NCBI RefSeq assembly: GCF_003362755.1
Contig: NZ_QKRA01000002.1
Coordinates: 682,001-746,000 of the forward strand
DNA from: Marinomonas piezotolerans
GTDB taxonomy: Bacteria > Pseudomonadota > Gammaproteobacteria > Pseudomonadales > Marinomonadaceae
Direction of reading: 5' to 3'
Length of the DNA stretch: 64,000 nt
Below, piece after piece: positions 30,071 to 40,009 of this stretch; position 1 is the first letter of the stretch, and each line of letters starts with the position of its first letter. The notes beneath the pieces were generated by a model. The model did no database searches, had not been told where the DNA came from, and saw only the letters and a list, made by a program, of their open reading frames with translations. Both the position numbers and the translations under genes were made by a program.

Positions 30071-31387
30071 CTAGCGCGGAAGAATGGGCCAATCCGCCGC
30101 ATCAACAGAATCTAAACGATCATCAAATGTATGTCCGCCCCACTTTTCTATAAAACGACTCTCGGGATCGTATAGTTGTGCCTGTTTTTCAAGATTAAAG
30201 TGGCGACCACCACGGGGATCAGCTCCAACGCCAGCGATATATTGCCAATTGCCCCAGTTAGATCCGACATCGTAATCTATTAATTGTTGTTCAAAATAAG
30301 CGGCACCATAACGCCAATCCACTCCCAGTTCATGTATCAGGCAGCTGGCTGCAATTTGACGGCCACGGTTGCTCAGATACCCTGTTTCGTTAAGTTGTTT
30401 CATACAGGCATTCACCAAGGGGTAAGGTGTATTGCCCTGACTCCATTTGCGAAAGCGCTCGGCATAAAAGCTTCCTTTAGAGGGCCTATTAAAAGGGCCT
30501 CCGGCACTAAATAAGTGTTTACCATGCAGGCGAGCATACCAATGAAAATACTCACGCCATAACAACTCAAAGAAAATCCAGTAGGTTGACTCATTGGCCC
30601 CATGATCACGTTCGTAGACGTCTAGACAGGCCTTGATCTGCCGCGCAGATAAGCTACCTTGGGCTAGCCAAGGTGAGAATTTGGTAGAGTTTTCCCAACC
30701 ATCTAGGGCATTTCGAGTGGCTTTGTAGTGAGATGCCAGGTCGGTAGCGAAATAGTCACTGAGGTGGCTCAGGGCGGAAAACTCGCCTCCCGTGAACGAT
30801 GCGTGTTCTACTCGGGGGCGAAGAGGCCAAGGTTGAATCGCTTGCATGTCGATGGCGGGTGCAGGTGGCAGCTCATCTATTTCTGGCAAAGGGGACTCTA
30901 TTGATAGTTCTTCAACTAAGCGGCGAAATTTCGAAAACGAACTTGGCAGCTCTGACAACGAAAAAGGTAGCTGAGACTCGTCAAATAGGGAGAGCCCTGC
31001 TTCCAAATGAAAATGTACATCAGGATAACGCTTAGCCAACGTGGTAAGCGTTTGTTGCTCATCAAAGCCAGGGTGACGGTTGCGATAGACGTGGGAAATA
31101 GGCAGTTCATCAAACAGCAAAGTTAAGCCTATGACGGCTTCGTGAGGAGAAACATAAAGAGTTTGTCCCAAACTGTTCAGTTCACGAGCCAATTCATCCA
31201 GACCATCGTTTAAAAATTGCTTGCGACGATTTGACATGCCTTGTGTGGCGTAGCGGCTTGGTCGGTGTTGATGTGGCTGATCACAAAAAATACATACGAG
31301 CTGGTCAACTTCTTGGGCAGCGCGCCAGAGTAGTTTTTGGTCGGAACAGCGTAAATCATCACCGAACCAGATCAATCCCATTTTCAT
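30071..31387 (-). CDS. DASH-type cryptochrome
   Basis: A 438-residue cryptochrome/photolyase. The N-terminal alpha/beta antenna domain begins MKMGLIWFGDDLRCSDQKLL. The C-terminal FAD domain shows the family core (SKFSPWLAQGSLSARQIKA, ESTYWIFFELLWREYFHWY, YLSNRGRQIAASCLIHELGVDWRYGA in part: NRGRQIAASCLIHELGVDW, and GSNWGNWQYIAGVGADPRGG). These are signatures of cry-DASH, which repairs pyrimidine dimers in single-stranded DNA or acts as a photoreceptor. It lies 251 bp upstream of the FeS photolyase gene on the same strand, so they may share regulation. Confidence 0.93.
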   Translation of the reverse strand: MKMGLIWFGDDLRCSDQKLLWRAAQEVDQLVCIFCDQPHQHRPSRYATQGMSNRRKQFLNDGLDELARELNSLGQTLYVSPHEAVIGLTLLFDELPISHVYRNRHPGFDEQQTLTTLAKRYPDVHFHLEAGLSLFDESQLPFSLSELPSSFSKFRRLVEELSIESPLPEIDELPPAPAIDMQAIQPWPLRPRVEHASFTGGEFSALSHLSDYFATDLASHYKATRNALDGWENSTKFSPWLAQGSLSARQIKACLDVYERDHGANESTYWIFFELLWREYFHWYARLHGKHLFSAGGPFNRPSKGSFYAERFRKWSQGNTPYPLVNACMKQLNETGYLSNRGRQIAASCLIHELGVDWRYGAAYFEQQLIDYDVGSNWGNWQYIAGVGADPRGGRHFNLEKQAQLYDPESRFIEKWGGHTFDDRLDSVDAADWPILPR

Positions 31388-31466
31388 ACTTCTTCTCCAA
31401 TTGGCGTATCTTACTTATACGTAGTGCAATGCTAACTAGATTTATAGGCTATCTATGGCCTTTTAG

Positions 31467-31495
31467 TTGAAAATGCAGTTGAGAATTAATATCAT
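31467..31495 (+). promoter_or_regulatory. Candidate sigma-70 promoter of exbB-exbD-exbD-tonB
   Basis: TTGAAA (31467-31472), a 17-bp spacer and TATCAT (31490-31495) form a plausible -35/-10 pair 32 bp before the exbB start codon. The candidate Fur box overlaps the -10 element. Confidence 0.5.
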
Positions 31496-31499
31496 TAAT
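31481..31499. promoter_or_regulatory. Candidate Fur box upstream of the TonB operon
   Basis: GAGAATTAATATCATTAAT matches the 19-bp Fur consensus (GATAATGATAATCATTATC) at 13 of 19 positions by my count. It overlaps the predicted -10 element and precedes an ExbB-ExbD-TonB operon, the classic type of Fur target. The match is moderate. Confidence 0.5.
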
Positions 31500-31526
31500 G
31501 GCGCTTGTATACTATGGAGCATAGTG

Positions 31527-32201
31527 ATGGATACTACGGTAAATCAAATTCAGGAGTTCCTCCTAATCGGAGGGCCTGTTGTGTGGATATTAATGGGTTT
31601 CTCAGTGATCGCATTGACGATTGTGCTGGTGAAATTTTGGCAGTTAACTGCGCTGCGTGCTGAAAGCCGCACAGCCATTGAATTGGCTTTGGAGTCTTGG
31701 CGCAATCAAGATGCCGACGGTGCGATTGCTATGCTATCAAATAAGCGCCCAGTTGAAAGTATTGTTGCGTACAGCATGTCGGCGCTGAGCAGTGTTAGTC
31801 AAGATGTCAGCACCATTCGAGAAGAAGCCGAGCGACGAGCTCTTAATACGCTGCATGATTTGCGATCTAACTTACGTCCGCTAGAAGTTATTGCATCCTT
31901 GAGCCCCTTGCTTGGCTTATTGGGTACGGTCTTGGGGATGATTACTGCATTTCAAAATATGGAAAGTGCGGGTAGTCAAGTCGACCCGTCAGTGTTGTCT
32001 GGGGGTATCTGGCAAGCATTGTTAACCACTGCGGTTGGTATTGGCGTGGCGATTCCTGTGGTGGCATTGCATGCATGGTTGGAGCGTAAAGTAGAGCGTG
32101 TTGCGCACCTGATGAATGATGCCGTGACACAGGTATTCACATCCCAAGAAGGGAAGCGACTCGCCGCAGCGACTTCGCGAGAGGTGTTGCATGCCGCTTA
32201 A
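31527..32201 (+). CDS. exbB: MotA/TolQ/ExbB proton-channel protein
   Basis: A 224-residue inner-membrane protein from the chosen start (MDTTVNQIQEFLLIGGPVVW), which has GGAG 7 nt upstream. A longer frame from 31467 would begin inside the promoter region. Three transmembrane helices are apparent: about 13-38, about 112-135 in SLSPLLGLLGTVLGMITAF, and about 155-180 in ALLTTAVGIGVAIPVVAL. The last two are the conserved ExbB/TolQ core. Downstream are two ExbD genes and tonB, so this is the ExbB of a TonB-energising complex and not TolQ. The gene overlaps the first exbD by 11 bp. Confidence 0.92.
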   Translation: MDTTVNQIQEFLLIGGPVVWILMGFSVIALTIVLVKFWQLTALRAESRTAIELALESWRNQDADGAIAMLSNKRPVESIVAYSMSALSSVSQDVSTIREEAERRALNTLHDLRSNLRPLEVIASLSPLLGLLGTVLGMITAFQNMESAGSQVDPSVLSGGIWQALLTTAVGIGVAIPVVALHAWLERKVERVAHLMNDAVTQVFTSQEGKRLAAATSREVLHAA

Positions 32202-32613
32202 GCTCGAACAGCCGCGACGCAGGCAGCTGATCAGCTTAACACCACTGATCGATGTGGTGTTTATACTGTTACTTTTTTTTATGTTGAGCTCTAGTTTCGT
32301 AGCGTGGCGAACCGTTGATACCCCTTTAGCCGCGCCATCATCGACGCCAGTCGAAGCGAGTAGTGAGCAGCCCCATGCCGTATTCGAGCTTCGAAGTAAC
32401 GATGGTTTTGTTTGGTTCGAAGACCAGCGTATCTCGCTAGAGAATAGTCGCCGAATACGAGAACTTGTTAGCCAGCACCTGGACGATTTGTTCGTATTGA
32501 AGGCGCATGATGACGTAGAGCTGCAAACGTTAATGAGGTTAGCGGACCAGCTCAAACTTCAGGGCGCAGACACTATCTCCATCGCAAACGCGTTCCGTGA
32601 ATCTAAGCCATGA
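32191..32613 (+). CDS. exbD: ExbD/TolR-family protein, first copy
   Basis: A 140-residue single-span protein. The transmembrane helix carries the essential aspartate (ISLTPLIDVVFILLLFFML, about residues 14-32). A periplasmic domain follows. In ExbB-ExbD motors this Asp takes up protons. It overlaps exbB by 11 bp and the second exbD by 4 bp. Two ExbD paralogues in a row are known from TonB systems of marine gammaproteobacteria and may form heteromeric dimers. The N terminus is basic (KLEQPRRRQ). Confidence 0.9.
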   Translation: MPLKLEQPRRRQLISLTPLIDVVFILLLFFMLSSSFVAWRTVDTPLAAPSSTPVEASSEQPHAVFELRSNDGFVWFEDQRISLENSRRIRELVSQHLDDLFVLKAHDDVELQTLMRLADQLKLQGADTISIANAFRESKP

Positions 32614-33038
32614 ATATCAATCAAAAATTCATCACACAACGTGATCGTCATGGAGATGGCAGCGTTATTCCGTTGATCAACGTGGTGTTCTTGATGCTGA
32701 TATTTTTTATGGTTGCGGGGCAAATTCAACGCTCCGATCCCATCACCATAGATCCGCCGACGTCGATCAATGAAAAACGCCCAAACTTAGACCCAGATGT
32801 ACTGATCATTGTTGGGCTAGGTAATGAGGTTTACGTTAACGACCAGCCTGTCGCTATGGACGAGGTTGAATCGATGCTGAGTCGATTGTTTGACGAAAGC
32901 TCGAAGCCCGATCAATTTTGGGTGCAAATTAAGGCAGATGGACATTTAAATATCGCAAGCTTGCGACCGTTATTTTCGGCGATCCGCCGAAGTGGATTGA
33001 CCAAAGTAAGCGTTGCGACGCAGTTAGGGCAAGAATAG
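32610..33038 (+). CDS. exbD: ExbD/TolR-family protein, second copy
   Basis: A 142-residue ExbD-type protein with one membrane helix. Its channel motif is changed at the acidic position: [20 protein letters not shown] has Asn where the first copy and most ExbDs have Asp. The periplasmic domain is normal in length and ends [11 protein letters not shown]. It overlaps the previous gene by 4 bp (ATGA). tonB follows after 2 bp. The loss of the proton-accepting residue suggests that this copy is a structural partner in a mixed ExbD dimer. Confidence 0.9.
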   Translation: MNINQKFITQRDRHGDGSVIPLINVVFLMLIFFMVAGQIQRSDPITIDPPTSINEKRPNLDPDVLIIVGLGNEVYVNDQPVAMDEVESMLSRLFDESSKPDQFWVQIKADGHLNIASLRPLFSAIRRSGLTKVSVATQLGQE

Positions 33039-33040
33039 CA

Positions 33041-33982
<942 letters not shown>

Positions 33983-33989
33983 ATAGGGT

Positions 33990-35099
33990 CTATATTGTCG
34001 GAGGTAGCAAGAGCCATACTCGGCCAAAGTGTTTAAGTTGTCCGGCATGGAAATGTGCTTCTTCCCCGATTCCTTGATACCAATCGATGTGGCCAGGTCC
34101 TTTGATCGCGCCACCTTTGTCCTGCGCGAGCAATAAGCGGAATTCATGTCCTTGTAGTTGGCCTTGTTCGTCCAAGAGAGGCACTTCCCCCAATAAAATG
34201 CTGCCTAAAGGAATGACGCTTGGATCGACCGCGACCGAATACAATGGTGTGAGTGGTACATTGGCAGCGCCTACGGGATCGGTCAGCCCTTCACTGAAAA
34301 ACAAGTAGCTAGGGTTGGTTGAAAGCACTTCGCGCATTTGATCTGGGTTGGCGCTGAGCCATTCTCGAATAGATTGCGCTGAGATGTGCTCTCGATCTAT
34401 TTCGCCCCGCTCTATAAGCTCTTTGCCTAAGCTCCGGTATGGGTGTCCATTGACGCCACCCCATGACAAAAGTCGTCTTTCGCCGTTCTCAAATTCGACT
34501 AACCCTGAGCCCTGCACATGCAAAAAAAAGTTATCAACTAAGCTATTGGTATAGGCGAGTTCTAATCCTTGTCCTTCTAAAGCCCCGTCAAAATCGATTT
34601 CCTCACGGCTCGGAAGAGGTTGACCTGGCTGGGTCGTGGGTTTGCGGTAAAGAGGAAAGCGGTAGTGATCATCTGGATGATGTCGAACCTGCATAATCGG
34701 CACATAGTAGCCAGTGATTTGCACGTTACCACGTTGATCTTGGCCCGCTAATTGATAGGCGCGCAGCTCTGGCCAATCGCTAGGGTCACTTAACCACATT
34801 TGTAGCTCGCTCGCAGTGGCACGTAAATCATTGCGACTTAGTTGGAGATTCCCGAGTGTATATTGCTGCTCAGGGATGCGATCTAGGTAGCGTATTTGCT
34901 GCGCTAATCCGTCACGAAAACTCTGGTCTGGGATTGGAAAACCAGGTGGTAAACGTTCACTCAGGTAAAGACTGTCACGCTTTAAGGCTGTTTCATCTCG
35001 GCCGTTATTAGGGAAATCATTAGAGGGGTCGATTTCGCGTTGGCTACAAGCAGATAGGATCAGTAGCGGTATCAGTAGGGCGGTTCGTCTGTTAATCAT
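33990..35099 (-). CDS. mltA: Membrane-bound lytic murein transglycosylase A
   Basis: A 369-residue outer-membrane lipoprotein. The start at ATG 35099 gives MINRRTALLIPLLILSACSQ, a lipoprotein signal with lipobox LSAC (lipidated Cys18). A GTG start at 35129 would add ten residues. The MltA domain is present (GNVQITGYYVPIMQVR, ALEGQGLELAYTN, VQGSGLVEFENG). The C-terminal 3D domain follows, with PLTPLYSVAVDPSVIPLG and LAQDKGGAIKGPGHIDWYQG, which carry the catalytic Asp residues. It cleaves peptidoglycan to 1,6-anhydromuropeptides during wall growth and recycling. Confidence 0.94.
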   Translation of the reverse strand: MINRRTALLIPLLILSACSQREIDPSNDFPNNGRDETALKRDSLYLSERLPPGFPIPDQSFRDGLAQQIRYLDRIPEQQYTLGNLQLSRNDLRATASELQMWLSDPSDWPELRAYQLAGQDQRGNVQITGYYVPIMQVRHHPDDHYRFPLYRKPTTQPGQPLPSREEIDFDGALEGQGLELAYTNSLVDNFFLHVQGSGLVEFENGERRLLSWGGVNGHPYRSLGKELIERGEIDREHISAQSIREWLSANPDQMREVLSTNPSYLFFSEGLTDPVGAANVPLTPLYSVAVDPSVIPLGSILLGEVPLLDEQGQLQGHEFRLLLAQDKGGAIKGPGHIDWYQGIGEEAHFHAGQLKHFGRVWLLLPPTI

Positions 35100-35186
35100 G
35101 ATCAAAATAAGCGCATTCAGAATGTACACGGTAAGAGTGGGAAGGTGAGTTAAAAGTTCACTTTAGGCTGTGTAAAAGCGGAACCT

Positions 35187-35768
35187 CTAGGCAATTAAGC
35201 ACTCATAAGCTTGACGTAATAGGATGAAATCATCGGTCTTGCCACCTCGATCCGGGTGCGCTGCATGGGCGAGTTTTCGGTACTGGCGTTTAATGCTCTC
35301 TTTGTCATCAAGAAAGCTTTCGTCAAGGTCGAGCACTTTTAAAGCGTCTTTACGTTGGTCGTTAGTCATCGTACCTTGATAAAAGCTATTGAGTAGTCGT
35401 TCAACTTCCGCTGTATCGGTTTTGATGTACTCGTCCCAGTTGAGGTAGTATGCCGCAAGTTTGGCATCAACGCTGTCAGCAAGAGTGGTAGAGTCACTTT
35501 GTTGGACTTGGTCTGCATGCAAAATTTTAATGTGAGTCGCGGAAATGGCTAATGACAGGTGTTCTTCTTGCCATAAACTGCTTTGTAGCTGATACAGTGC
35601 GTTCATGATTAAGAAGTGTTGCCGAAATAGCAGTAAGTTGGGATCTTCCGCTAACTGATTTAGCGCTGTAACTTTAGTCTGTAAGGATTTGAGTAGAGTG
35701 AATTCAGAGAGGCCTTCTGGGTGCTCACGCAGAAGTGCGAGGATATTGGGAATTAGCGGGTTTCTCAT
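35187..35768 (-). CDS. DnaJ-related (J-domain) protein
   Basis: A 193-residue protein from ATG 35768, which has GGAG 8 nt upstream. The first 110 residues form the DnaJ-related N-terminal domain (NPLIPNILALLREHPEGLSE). A C-terminal J-domain at about 130-193 has the essential HPD tripeptide (KLAHAAHPDRGGKTDDF). It lacks the Gly/Phe and zinc domains of DnaJ, so it should be a specialised DnaK co-chaperone. It is divergent from a metallopeptidase gene, with start codons 86 bp apart. Confidence 0.85.
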   Translation of the reverse strand: MRNPLIPNILALLREHPEGLSEFTLLKSLQTKVTALNQLAEDPNLLLFRQHFLIMNALYQLQSSLWQEEHLSLAISATHIKILHADQVQQSDSTTLADSVDAKLAAYYLNWDEYIKTDTAEVERLLNSFYQGTMTNDQRKDALKVLDLDESFLDDKESIKRQYRKLAHAAHPDRGGKTDDFILLRQAYECLIA

Positions 35769-35854
35769 TATTCGACTCCATGCTTTGTTGCAAGTGTAGG
35801 GGAAGGGGCTGTATTGGTCAAAGACCGTCAAATCAAGATGAAGCGAGGCGTGAC

Positions 35855-36532
35855 ATGATATATGTGCTGTTAATCGTGATAGTAGCAGCGTTGTTCTTCG
35901 GTCCTCAGATATGGGTAAAGCGTATTTTAAAGCGCTATCAAGCTCCCCGACCTGACTTGCCTGGCACAGGTGGAGAATTCGCGCGTCATTTAATTAAGCG
36001 TTATGAGTTAGATGATGTGACGGTAGAAGAGGCACCAGAAGGTAAAGATCATTATGATATTTTGGCAAAAAAAGTCCGTTTGAGTCCTTATGTTCTGAAT
36101 GAGCAATCTTTGACTGCAGTGGCGGTCGCGGCCCATGAAGTCGGACATGCGATTGCTCATCATCGGCAAGAAACCGTCGCGCGTCTGCGAACGCGCTATC
36201 TGCCATTGGCCATCATGATGCAGCGTTTGGCGGTGATCATGCTGTTTGCATGGCCGATTCTGAGTGCGGTATTGCGTTTACCCTATACCCCGATTTTACA
36301 TGCCGTGGTGATTGGTACATTAGGGATATTAACCGTGTTTATTCAGCTAGCCATTCTTCCCGAAGAGTGGGACGCAAGCTTTAATAAAGCATTGCCGATT
36401 TTAAAGAAGGGGCGCTACCTAGCGAAGCAAGACCTTCCTAAAGTGCGCAAAATTTTGATCGCGTGTGCGATGACCTATGTGGCATCCGCGTTGATGAACA
36501 TATTGCTGTTTTGGCGAGTGCCTAGACGTTAG
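35855..36532 (+). CDS. YugP-like zinc metallopeptidase, membrane-bound
   Basis: A 225-residue integral membrane protein, starting MIYVLLIVIVAALFFGPQIW with GAGG about 7 nt upstream. The N-terminal helix is followed by the zinc-binding HEVGH motif near residue 93 (VAAHEVGHAIAHHRQ). Two or three further helices surround about 115-165. EEWDASFNKALPIL near residue 170 supplies the likely third ligand region. The length equals that of the YugP/DUF2227-like neutral zinc metallopeptidase family. Its substrate is unknown. A longer upstream frame (from 35735) overlaps the divergent gene and is not favoured. Confidence 0.88.
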   Translation: MIYVLLIVIVAALFFGPQIWVKRILKRYQAPRPDLPGTGGEFARHLIKRYELDDVTVEEAPEGKDHYDILAKKVRLSPYVLNEQSLTAVAVAAHEVGHAIAHHRQETVARLRTRYLPLAIMMQRLAVIMLFAWPILSAVLRLPYTPILHAVVIGTLGILTVFIQLAILPEEWDASFNKALPILKKGRYLAKQDLPKVRKILIACAMTYVASALMNILLFWRVPRR

Positions 36533-36575
36533 TCTCGATGGCGTCGTTAAGTATTTAATGGCGGTCAGCGCAATG

Positions 36576-36598
36576 AAAAAAAGGCTCCCGAAGGAGCC
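36576..36598 (-). terminator. Intrinsic terminator of betBA
   Basis: On the minus strand GGCTCC-TTCG-GGAGCC is followed by seven T residues. The stem has a stable UUCG tetraloop and starts 28 bp past the betA stop. Confidence 0.93.
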
Positions 36599-36625
36599 AA
36601 ATAAACGAGGCAAAGTGCGAGGTGA

Positions 36626-38293
36626 TTAGCGCTGCTTCGTTTCGAACTCAGGATGAATCCACACGGGAACGTTCTCTTCAGGCAATAGAGAGTGGCCGAG
36701 AATCATATCGGCGGCTCGTTCTGCGACCATGATAGTTGGAGCATTCAAATTGCCATTCGTGATGGTAGGGAAGATGGAAGAATCGACGACTCTTATGTTC
36801 TCTAAACCCCGTACGCGACATTCTGTATCCAAGACTGCCATATCATCATCGTCTGAACCCATTTTGCAGGTACATGAAGGGTGATAAGCACTTTCGACGT
36901 TGTCTTTTACCCAGCGATCAATTTCTTCGTCCGTTTGTACACTTGCACCCGGTTGGATTTCTTCTCCTCGGAACTCGTCAAGAGCGGGTTGCTGAAGCAG
37001 CTCCCGAGTTAGGCGGATCGTGTCGCGCCAGTCTTGTTTGTCCTGTTCAGTGCTAATGTAGTTAAACTGAATGCGAGGATTGGCTGCCGGATCAGAAGAT
37101 TCGATCCACACTTTGCCACGACTCTCTGGTTTGTTTGGTCCTACGTGTACTTGATAACCATGGCCTTTTACCGCCGCTTTGCCATCGTAGCGCATGGCCG
37201 CTGGCAAGAAGTGGTATTGAATGTTTGGCGACTTAAGGCCTGCACGTGAACGAATAAAACCACATGATTCAAAGTGGTTTGTTGCACCAAGACCATCTTT
37301 AAACAGAATCCAGCGGGTGCCGATCAAGCCTTTGCTGACCAAGTCTAATTTGCTGTTAAGCGTGACAGGCTGCTTACACTGATATTGAAAGTACACTTCC
37401 AAGTGGTCTTGCAGATTTTCCCCTACGCCGGGCAGCTCATGAACAAGGGGAACTTGAGCACCATCTAAAACGGCTTTTGGTCCAACACCTGAGCGCTGCA
37501 GTAACGTGGGCGAGCCAATTGAACCGGCACTTAGAATGACCTCTTTACTTGCAATCGCTGTCATAGCGGTGCCGTTAAGCAAATAGCTTAGACCTGTTGC
37601 AACCTTATTCTGGAAGAGAACTTTGTCGCAAAGCACGTTTGTTTTTACCGTTAAATTTGCACGCTTCATTGCTCTTCGTAAATACGCATTGGAGGTGGAA
37701 GCGCGGACGCCGTTCTTAACGGTCATATGCATCGGGCCGAAGCCTTCTTGGCGGTAGCCGTTGTAATCGTCAGTTTTACCGTAGCCAGCTTGCTCACCTG
37801 CCTCTATGAAGGCTTGGTAGAGAGGGTTCAGACGCATGTCATTACCATTGTTAGTGCCTACAGGACCATCACCACCACGATAATTGTCTTCGCCACCCAC
37901 CCAGGTTTCAGCGCGTTTGAAATACGGTAGTACGGATTGGTAGTTCCAGCCCGTTGCACCGTTTTCTTCCCACTCATCAAAGTCACAAGCGTGGCCTCGT
38001 ACGTAAACCATGCCATTGATGGAAGAGGAGCCACCAAGCACTTTGCCGCGAGGACAATGCAGCTCGCGATCATCAAGGCCTTTTTCTTTATCCGTGTGAA
38101 ATTGCCATGCTAAGTGCTCGGTATTCATTGGGTAAGATAGAGCGGTAGGCATCTGGATAAAAATACTGCGATCTGATCCGCCCATTTCCAAAAGTAGTAC
38201 TTTGTGCTGACCGCTTTCTGTGAGTCGGTCAGCGAGCACACAGCCTGCAGAGCCTGCCCCAACGATAATGTAATCGTATTTTTCAGTCGTCAT
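36626..38293 (-). CDS. betA: Choline dehydrogenase
   Basis: A 555-residue GMC-family flavoprotein that oxidises choline to betaine aldehyde at the inner membrane. The FAD-binding motif is at the N terminus ([17 protein letters not shown]), and GMC signature 1 follows ([20 protein letters not shown]). The catalytic His region is near [12 protein letters not shown], followed by [18 protein letters not shown]. The chosen ATG at 38293 has AGGAG upstream; a GTG at 38302 would overlap it. It is the second gene of betBA, 16 bp after betB, and makes glycine betaine for osmoprotection. Confidence 0.95.
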   Translation of the reverse strand: MTTEKYDYIIVGAGSAGCVLADRLTESGQHKVLLLEMGGSDRSIFIQMPTALSYPMNTEHLAWQFHTDKEKGLDDRELHCPRGKVLGGSSSINGMVYVRGHACDFDEWEENGATGWNYQSVLPYFKRAETWVGGEDNYRGGDGPVGTNNGNDMRLNPLYQAFIEAGEQAGYGKTDDYNGYRQEGFGPMHMTVKNGVRASTSNAYLRRAMKRANLTVKTNVLCDKVLFQNKVATGLSYLLNGTAMTAIASKEVILSAGSIGSPTLLQRSGVGPKAVLDGAQVPLVHELPGVGENLQDHLEVYFQYQCKQPVTLNSKLDLVSKGLIGTRWILFKDGLGATNHFESCGFIRSRAGLKSPNIQYHFLPAAMRYDGKAAVKGHGYQVHVGPNKPESRGKVWIESSDPAANPRIQFNYISTEQDKQDWRDTIRLTRELLQQPALDEFRGEEIQPGASVQTDEEIDRWVKDNVESAYHPSCTCKMGSDDDDMAVLDTECRVRGLENIRVVDSSIFPTITNGNLNAPTIMVAERAADMILGHSLLPEENVPVWIHPEFETKQR

Positions 38294-38309
38294 ACCAATC
38301 ACTCTCCTA

Positions 38310-39767
38310 TCAGTAAGGGCTTGGAATGTCTGTCATGGACACAAGAACGCTTTTGACTTGTGTGTAAGCTCGCAGCGTTTCTAGGCCGTTTTCGCGACCG
38401 ACGCCTGACTCTTTGTAGCCACCAACGGGCATTTCAGCAGGAGATGCGCCCCAAGTGTTGATCCAGCATATGCCAGCTTCGAGTTGTTTGATAACGCGAT
38501 GTGCTCGGCTAATGTCTTTTGTGAAAACACCTGCTGCAAGGCCATATTTCGTGTTGTTAGCGCGGCTAATGGCCTCGTCTTCGTCTTTAAAAGACAGCAC
38601 TGACATGACGGGACCAAAAATCTCATCACGTACCTGTGGCATCTCGTCTGTGCAGTTAATGAATACCGTTGGCGTTACGAATGCACCGTTTTCACATCCG
38701 TTATCGGTATAGCGCTCACCACCGCATAGCAACGTCGCGCCAGCCGCTTTAGCCGCCTCCACGTAACTTAGAACTTTTTCCATATGACCTTGGTGAATCA
38801 ACGAGCCCACTTGCGTTTCAATGTTCATCGGGTCGCCGATGATCATGGCTTCAGTGCGTGTTTTTAGCTCTTTCGTAAACGCTTCTAACATGTCTTCATG
38901 TACAAAAACGCGTGTACCGTTTGTGCACACTTCACCTTGTGTATAAAAGTTGGCGAGCATAGCGCCGGATACGGCTTGGTCTACTGGCATATCAGGGAAG
39001 ATGATCAAAGGAGATTTTCCACCCAACTCCATCGTTACATCTTTTAATGAGGAGGCTGAGGCTGCCATTACTTTCTTACCAGTGCCGACTTCTCCCGTGA
39101 AGGAGACTTTATCAATGTCCGGGTGGTTAGTGATCAATTGTCCCGTGCGTGCATCACCTTGAATCACGTTAAATACGCCATCAGGTAGACCCGCTTCGGT
39201 GAAGATCTCGGCTAATTTGTAGGCCGTAAGAGGGGTTTCTTCTGAAGGCTTAAAGATCATTGCGTTGCCTGCGGCAAGCGCTGGTCCAGATTTCCAACAT
39301 GCAATTTGAATGGGGTAGTTCCAAGCGCCGATACCTGCGCAAATGCCAAGTGGTTCGCGGCGAGTGTAGTAGAAGCTATCGCTATCTAGGTCTTGGAAAT
39401 CCCCTTGAATTTTATCTGCTAGGCCGGCGTAGTATTCGATGACATCTGCACCTGTTTGTACATCAACAACCAATGCTTCTTGTAGCGGTTTACCCGTATC
39501 TTGAACTTCGAGCTTGGCGATGGCGTCATTGTGCTGGCGCAAAAGATCGGCGGCACGTTTGAGGATTCGACCACGTTCGACACCGCTCATAGCTGCCCAT
39601 TGACGCTGACCTTCTTTCGCTGACTGGATAGCTTTTTGCAGCTCTTGTTCGCCAGCGAGCTCTATTGTCGCAAGCACTTCACCCGTTGCTGGGTTTAATG
39701 TATCGAAGGTCTCACCTGTCGTCGATGCAACGTAGCGGCCGTGAATATATTGCTGCTGATGTGCCAT
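38310..39767 (-). CDS. betB: Betaine aldehyde dehydrogenase
   Basis: A 485-residue NAD(P)-dependent aldehyde dehydrogenase that converts betaine aldehyde to glycine betaine. Key motifs are the cofactor loop [14 protein letters not shown], the general-base Glu in [14 protein letters not shown] and the nucleophilic Cys in [13 protein letters not shown]. The end, [20 protein letters not shown], is typical of BetB. The ATG is preceded by GAGAGGTG. It is the first gene of betBA. No betI or betT is in the window, but palindromic sites lie upstream. Confidence 0.95.
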   Translation of the reverse strand: MAHQQQYIHGRYVASTTGETFDTLNPATGEVLATIELAGEQELQKAIQSAKEGQRQWAAMSGVERGRILKRAADLLRQHNDAIAKLEVQDTGKPLQEALVVDVQTGADVIEYYAGLADKIQGDFQDLDSDSFYYTRREPLGICAGIGAWNYPIQIACWKSGPALAAGNAMIFKPSEETPLTAYKLAEIFTEAGLPDGVFNVIQGDARTGQLITNHPDIDKVSFTGEVGTGKKVMAASASSLKDVTMELGGKSPLIIFPDMPVDQAVSGAMLANFYTQGEVCTNGTRVFVHEDMLEAFTKELKTRTEAMIIGDPMNIETQVGSLIHQGHMEKVLSYVEAAKAAGATLLCGGERYTDNGCENGAFVTPTVFINCTDEMPQVRDEIFGPVMSVLSFKDEDEAISRANNTKYGLAAGVFTKDISRAHRVIKQLEAGICWINTWGASPAEMPVGGYKESGVGRENGLETLRAYTQVKSVLVSMTDIPSPY

Positions 39768-39800
39768 GTTTCACCTCTCAAAGTTGATCATCTGTTAGAT

Positions 39801-39820
39801 TTTGAACGACTTCATTCAAA
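39801..39820. promoter_or_regulatory. Inverted repeat near betB start
   Basis: TTTGAA-cgacttca-TTCAAA lies 34 bp upstream of the betB start codon. The core TGAAC/TTCA resembles the half-sites of BetI-type operators. This resemblance is from memory and is weak evidence alone. Confidence 0.4.
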
Positions 39821-39825
39821 GGATA

Positions 39826-39853
39826 TTTTTATTAAATGAGCGTTTAATAAAAA
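39826..39853. promoter_or_regulatory. Perfect 11-bp inverted repeat upstream of betBA, candidate operator
   Basis: TTTTTATTAAA-tgagcg-TTTAATAAAAA is a perfect dyad centred about 72 bp upstream of betB. Its position near the expected promoter and its symmetry suggest binding by a TetR-type dimer such as BetI, or another osmotic regulator. betI is not in the window. Confidence 0.5.
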
Positions 39854-39951
39854 AGCATTGTACAGAATTTGAGTGGTTTTGACATCCTATTGATTAAATT
39901 TGAGTAAAATTTAGGGGGGAGTAATAAGAAATGGCAATGAAACAGGCATGC

Positions 39952-39987
39952 CAAAAGCCCCTAGCTATTGGCACTATGGGGCTTTTG
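39952..39987 (-). terminator. Probable terminator after the glycogen-binding-fold gene
   Basis: A perfect 10-bp stem, CAAAAGCCCC (39952-39961) with GGGGCTTTTG (39978-39987), has a 16-nt loop. T tracts are short on both sides. It lies 23 bp past the stop of the minus-strand gene at 40010. Confidence 0.6.
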
Positions 39988-40009
39988 AAGAAACATTATT
40001 TTTCTACGT

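Noticed and set aside
31508..31513. TATACT as -10 of the exbB promoter
   Set aside because: It is only 14 bp from the start codon, and no -35 lies at 16-18 bp. TTGAAA-N17-TATCAT upstream fits better.
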